Source: Candidatus Woesearchaeota archaeon (GTDB lineage Archaea > Nanobdellota > Nanobdellia > Woesearchaeales > JACPBV01). From it: 58,919 bases of DNA. The stretch spans positions 59,366-118,284 of the forward strand of contig JACPBV010000012.1 in NCBI GenBank assembly GCA_016180135.1. The letters run 5' to 3'. Every line of letters starts with the position of its first letter. The stretch's first letter is position 1. Under the pieces are notes generated by a model, which was given only the letters and a program-made list of their open reading frames with translations, was not told the DNA's origin and made no database searches. The position numbers were made by a program, and so were the translations under genes. Shown piece after piece: positions 54,941 to 58,919 of this stretch.

Positions 54941-56113
54941 ATGTCTCAGCTAAAATACCGGATTGAAGCGCTGTTGTTCTCATCTGCCCGGAGGATGCCG
55001 CTGGAAGAGCTGGAGAAGCTCACCAAAGCATCTGCCGAAGATATCCGTGAGAGCATTGAAGCCCTGAAAAATGATTATCTTCAGAGGAATTCTTCCATCC
55101 ATATCATTGATGAAGGCAATGCCTGGAAGCTCACCGTCAAAGATGAGCATATTGATGCTATCAGCCAGATTGTCACAAAATCGGAGCTTCCCAAAACACT
55201 GATGGAGACTCTCGCAGTCATCGCGTTCAAATATCCGATGAAGCAGTCTGACCTTATCAGGATACGCACCAACAAGGCTTATGACCACCTGCTGGAGCTT
55301 GAGCGCTTAGGGTATATCGCAAGGCAGAAATTCAGCAGGACAAAGCTCATCAGGCTTACGCCGAAGTTCTTTGAGTATTTCGACCTTCCGCCGGAAAAGC
55401 TGAAGGAGAAGTTCAAGGATTTTGAGGGTATTGCGCAGGCCATCACCGAGAAAGACCAGGAAACTAAAAAAGTGGCAGCAAAGCAGTCGGGGCAGGGGAA
55501 GAGCCCTGAAATAGATGTTTTAGACAAACAGGGAAAGCCTGTTGCCCTCGAAGTGTATGAAGAAACCTCCCAGGAAAAAGAATTGCAGGAAGCGAAAGGT
55601 ATCATCACGCTGAAAGAGGATCTCGGCGGCCTCGAGGTTGTTGATGTCGAGGAACGGGAAGAGCCGCAGCAGGCTGAAGCCCAGGAAGAAGGCATCACGC
55701 TGACCGAAGAGATGGGGCAGGACGTCGTTGATGAGGTCAGAGGCCTGGTCGAGGGAAGTAAAGGAAGTAAAGGTCCTTCACAGGATGAAAAGACCTCTGC
55801 CGAAGTTGATAGTGAGATAGACAGGCGGGTGGAGGAGCTCCTGACACCGAAGGTCGGTAAAAGCCCTGAAGAGCCCACTCAGGATAATTCGGAAGAGCCT
55901 TCCCAAAACGAAGAAGAAGGCCAAGAGGAAATAGAAAATAAATTTGATGAAAAAGAAAATGATGAGAGGATGCATCAGCCGGATGGCAGCGAATCCCCGG
56001 AAGATAAAGCCTACCCTCAGAAACAGGCCAAGATTGAAGATATTGAAGATTTTGATGAAGCCGAGATAAAACATGACCAGCCCAGAAAAGGCCAGAAGGG
56101 TCTGTTGGAATAG
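54941..56113 (+). CDS. scpB: Segregation and condensation protein B with long acidic C-terminal tail
   Basis: ALLFSSARRMPLEELEKLT; ETLAVIAFKYPMKQSDLIRIR...LLELERLGYIARQ; ~220-aa E/D/Q-rich tail. Confidence 0.88.
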   Translation: MSQLKYRIEALLFSSARRMPLEELEKLTKASAEDIRESIEALKNDYLQRNSSIHIIDEGNAWKLTVKDEHIDAISQIVTKSELPKTLMETLAVIAFKYPMKQSDLIRIRTNKAYDHLLELERLGYIARQKFSRTKLIRLTPKFFEYFDLPPEKLKEKFKDFEGIAQAITEKDQETKKVAAKQSGQGKSPEIDVLDKQGKPVALEVYEETSQEKELQEAKGIITLKEDLGGLEVVDVEEREEPQQAEAQEEGITLTEEMGQDVVDEVRGLVEGSKGSKGPSQDEKTSAEVDSEIDRRVEELLTPKVGKSPEEPTQDNSEEPSQNEEEGQEEIENKFDEKENDERMHQPDGSESPEDKAYPQKQAKIEDIEDFDEAEIKHDQPRKGQKGLLE

Positions 56114-56117
56114 GCGA

Positions 56118-56431
56118 AGATGAATGGTGTATGGAGAAGAGAGTTTGAAAGAGATAAATATGTAGTGGAATTGAAGTTTTAAGGGAGGGAAGATTTGATG
56201 GAGATAAGGTATGGATGGAGATGAAAGTTTGGAAAAGTTGAAGTTTTAAGGGGGAGGAAGATTTGGTGAAGATAAAGTATGGATAGGTATAAAGGCTTGG
56301 TGAAGATGAATGTTTGATGGAAAAGAAAGTTTGATGGAAAAGAAAGTTTAAAAAAGATAAATGTTTGGTAAAGTTGAAGTTTTAAGGAAGAGAAAGATTT
56401 GGTGAAGATGAATGTTTGATGGAGATGAAGT
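56118..56431. repeat. Cytosine-depleted degenerate repeat region
   Basis: Only one C seen on + strand; unit start TTGAAGTTTTAAGG at 56171, 56238 and 56376 (approximate). Confidence 0.85.
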
Positions 56432-56434
56432 CGT

Positions 56435-56635
56435 ATGAAGCTGTTTCTCGTCCGCTGCCCCCACTGCCATAACGCCATGAAATACTCCTGCGATGATGAC
56501 ATCCTGACCGGAAAAAGGAAAGCCTGTGTGTATTGCGGCAAAAGTTTTCTCGTGAGGAAAAACCTCACGGCCCAAAAAGAAAAATCTCCAACGATGACCA
56601 CTTTTTCCGTTTCTTTCGACGAGCCAAAAGCCTAA
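56435..56635 (+). CDS. Small zinc-ribbon protein
   Basis: VRCPHCHNAM...KACVYCGKSFLV. Confidence 0.7.
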   Translation: MKLFLVRCPHCHNAMKYSCDDDILTGKRKACVYCGKSFLVRKNLTAQKEKSPTMTTFSVSFDEPKA

Positions 56636-56727
56636 AATTTTGCCGTTATAGGCTCTATAAAGGCATATTTTAATAGTAACCTTTATATACCCTCACCTGT
56701 TCTGAAACAGAGAGGTTTTCTCGAAAA

Positions 56728-58919
56728 ATGGCTGAACCGATCAAAGTTGTTGATATAACTCCAGTTCAAATGAGTGATGAAGATGCAGTCCCGGGAACAA
56801 ACAAAAAAACAGTTCCGATGGCTGATAAAAAGATAGTTCCAGAAACGAATAAGAAGATAGTTCCCGGAATGAATGAGAAGATAGTTCCAAGAGTCATTGA
56901 AGAGGAGATGAAGCAGAGCTATGTAGATTATGCTATGTCAGTCATTGTCGGGCGCGCTCTTCCGGATGTCCGGGACGGTTTGAAGCCAGTCCACCGCAGG
57001 ATTTTATTTGCGATGAACGAGCTTGGCCTCCAGTCCAGCAAGCCGTTCAGGAAATGCGCAAGGATCGTCGGAGATACGCTCGGCAAATACCATCCTCACG
57101 GCGATATGGCAGTCTATGATGCCCTTGTCAGGATGGCCCAGGATTTTTCTCTCCGCTATCCTCTGGTCAACGGGCATGGAAATTTTGGTTCTGTCGACGG
57201 TGACGCGCCTGCCGCGCAGAGATACACAGAAGCCCGTCTCCAAAAACTAGCAGAAGAGATCCTGCAGGACATCGATAAGGAGACTGTTCCGTTCCAGGAC
57301 AATTTTGACGGCTCATTGAAAGAGCCGATGGTGCTGCCGTCAAAAATTCCCAACCTGCTCATCAACGGCTCTTCGGGGATCGCTGTCGGCATGGCGACAA
57401 ATATTCCGCCCCATAATATGGGCGAGATTGTCGACGCGACAATCTCGACTATCGACAATCCTGAGATCAGCGCTCAGCAGCTTCTCGGATTGGTCAGGGG
57501 CCCTGATTTTCCGACGGGAGCTGTGATCTGCGGGACCGGCGGGATAAAAGAAGCGTATGCTACCGGAAAGGGAAAGCTTATCGTGAGGGCAAAGGCGGAA
57601 ATCCAAAAAAGCAAAAACAGGATTGTCATCACAGAAATCCCGTATGCGGTCAACAAGTCCGAGCTTATCTCCCAGATCGCTGACCTGGTGAGGGATGACA
57701 AGATAAAAGGAATTTCTGATATCCGAGATGAATCAGACCGTCAGGGGATGTCTATCATCTTTGAGCTGAAACGGGAAGCGAATCCCGATGTTGTCCTGAA
57801 CCAGCTCTACAGGCACTCAAGGCTCCAGGATACGTTTGCTATCAGCATGGTTGCTCTGGTCAATAACCAGCCGAAGCTCCTCGGCCTGAAAGAGCTCATC
57901 ACCTATTTTATTTCCCATCGGAAGGATATTGTCACGAGGAGATCCCAATACGACCTGAAAAAATCCCAGGCGCGCGCCCATATCCTCGAAGGGCTCCTCA
58001 TCGCGATGCAGGACATTGATAGGACGGTGAAGCTGATCAAGGATTCATCATCGGTAGATGAGGCAAGAAACGCATTGCAGGCATCATTGGCAATAACGCT
58101 CGAGCAGGCAAATGCCATCCTCGACATGAAGCTCCAGCGCCTGACATCATTGGAGCAGGATAAGATCAAGGCAGAGCACCATGGCCTTCTTGTCGTCATC
58201 GAAGAGCTGAAAGGCATCCTTGCTTCCGAACAGAAGATTTTAGGCATCATCAAGGGCGAGCTGCTGGAATTGAGGGAAAAGTTTGGCGACAGCAGAAAGA
58301 CTGAGATTGCGGGGCCTATCGGATCGTTTGTGATGGAAGACCTGATCAAGCCGGAGACCAATGTGATCACAGTGACGCACACAGGCTACATCAAGCGCCA
58401 GCCCATCGCAGCCTATAAGCAGCAGAGGCGTGGCGGGAGGGGGGTGATGGCTGCCGGGACAAAAGACCAGGACTTTGTCGAAGATTTGTTTATCGCAAAC
58501 ACCCATGCGATGCTGCTGTTTTTCACGAACAAAGGCAGGATCCACTGGCTGAAAGTCTATGAGATTCCGGAAGCTACCCGGCAGGCGATGGGAAAGTCCA
58601 TTGTCAATCTGTTGCATCTTCAGCATGACGAGAAGATAACCGCATTTATCCCCGTAGAGCAGTTTAAGGAGAATGAATTCCTGGTGATGGCGACAAAGCT
58701 TGGCACGGTGAAAAAGACAGGTGTCATGGAATACAGCAGCCCAAGAAGAGGCGGGATTATCGCAATCACTCTTGAGCAGGAGGACGAGCTGATCAGTGTC
58801 GTGAAGACTGATGGCTCCAGGCAGATAGTCCTTGCGACGAAAAACGGGCTTGCGGTGAGATTCCAGGAAACTGATGTCCGGGAGACGGGGAGAAGCGCAA
58901 AAGGCGTCAGGGGAGCATC
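56728..58919 (+). CDS. gyrA: DNA gyrase subunit A (truncated by window edge)
   Basis: [46 protein letters not shown]; active-site region [10 protein letters not shown]; open to the end of the window. Confidence 0.93.
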   Translation, partial: MAEPIKVVDITPVQMSDEDAVPGTNKKTVPMADKKIVPETNKKIVPGMNEKIVPRVIEEEMKQSYVDYAMSVIVGRALPDVRDGLKPVHRRILFAMNELGLQSSKPFRKCARIVGDTLGKYHPHGDMAVYDALVRMAQDFSLRYPLVNGHGNFGSVDGDAPAAQRYTEARLQKLAEEILQDIDKETVPFQDNFDGSLKEPMVLPSKIPNLLINGSSGIAVGMATNIPPHNMGEIVDATISTIDNPEISAQQLLGLVRGPDFPTGAVICGTGGIKEAYATGKGKLIVRAKAEIQKSKNRIVITEIPYAVNKSELISQIADLVRDDKIKGISDIRDESDRQGMSIIFELKREANPDVVLNQLYRHSRLQDTFAISMVALVNNQPKLLGLKELITYFISHRKDIVTRRSQYDLKKSQARAHILEGLLIAMQDIDRTVKLIKDSSSVDEARNALQASLAITLEQANAILDMKLQRLTSLEQDKIKAEHHGLLVVIEELKGILASEQKILGIIKGELLELREKFGDSRKTEIAGPIGSFVMEDLIKPETNVITVTHTGYIKRQPIAAYKQQRRGGRGVMAAGTKDQDFVEDLFIANTHAMLLFFTNKGRIHWLKVYEIPEATRQAMGKSIVNLLHLQHDEKITAFIPVEQFKENEFLVMATKLGTVKKTGVMEYSSPRRGGIIAITLEQEDELISVVKTDGSRQIVLATKNGLAVRFQETDVRETGRSAKGVRGA

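Overview
This window comes from an archaeal genome. Small compact genes, archaeal TATA/BRE promoters and the gene content suggest a DPANN lineage of Woesearchaeota/Pacearchaeota type; that placement is inference. Most of it is a dense information-processing region: Topo VI A/B, a KH (Dim2-like) protein, RIO kinase, DnaG, a HerA-like ATPase interrupted by an intein, an OB-fold protein, GlyRS, RfcL, a PriS with a PriL-like C-terminal region, Hef, PCNA, RNase J, ScpB and GyrA (running off the right edge). It also carries a pilus/secretion locus with surface proteins, two MNT-HEPN modules and an AT-rich Fic island. The strongest unusual observations are: (1) a tRNA-Phe(GAA) gene on the minus strand (28360-28481) with two small non-canonical introns, one in the D-loop and one in the T-loop, each bounded by a textbook bulge-helix-bulge motif; (2) a 431-aa intein splitting the HerA P-loop; (3) a 194-bp MITE-like nested inverted repeat with a perfect 9-bp target-site duplication; (4) a Fic island bounded by inverted pairs of a TGTCGC..GCGGGACTTTT motif; (5) a 590-bp dnaG upstream region holding several strong RNA folds, including a three-way junction just before the start codon; (6) several dispersed repeats and purine-rich, C-free intergenic repeat arrays. 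Everything was read by eye; no database search or folding software was run.
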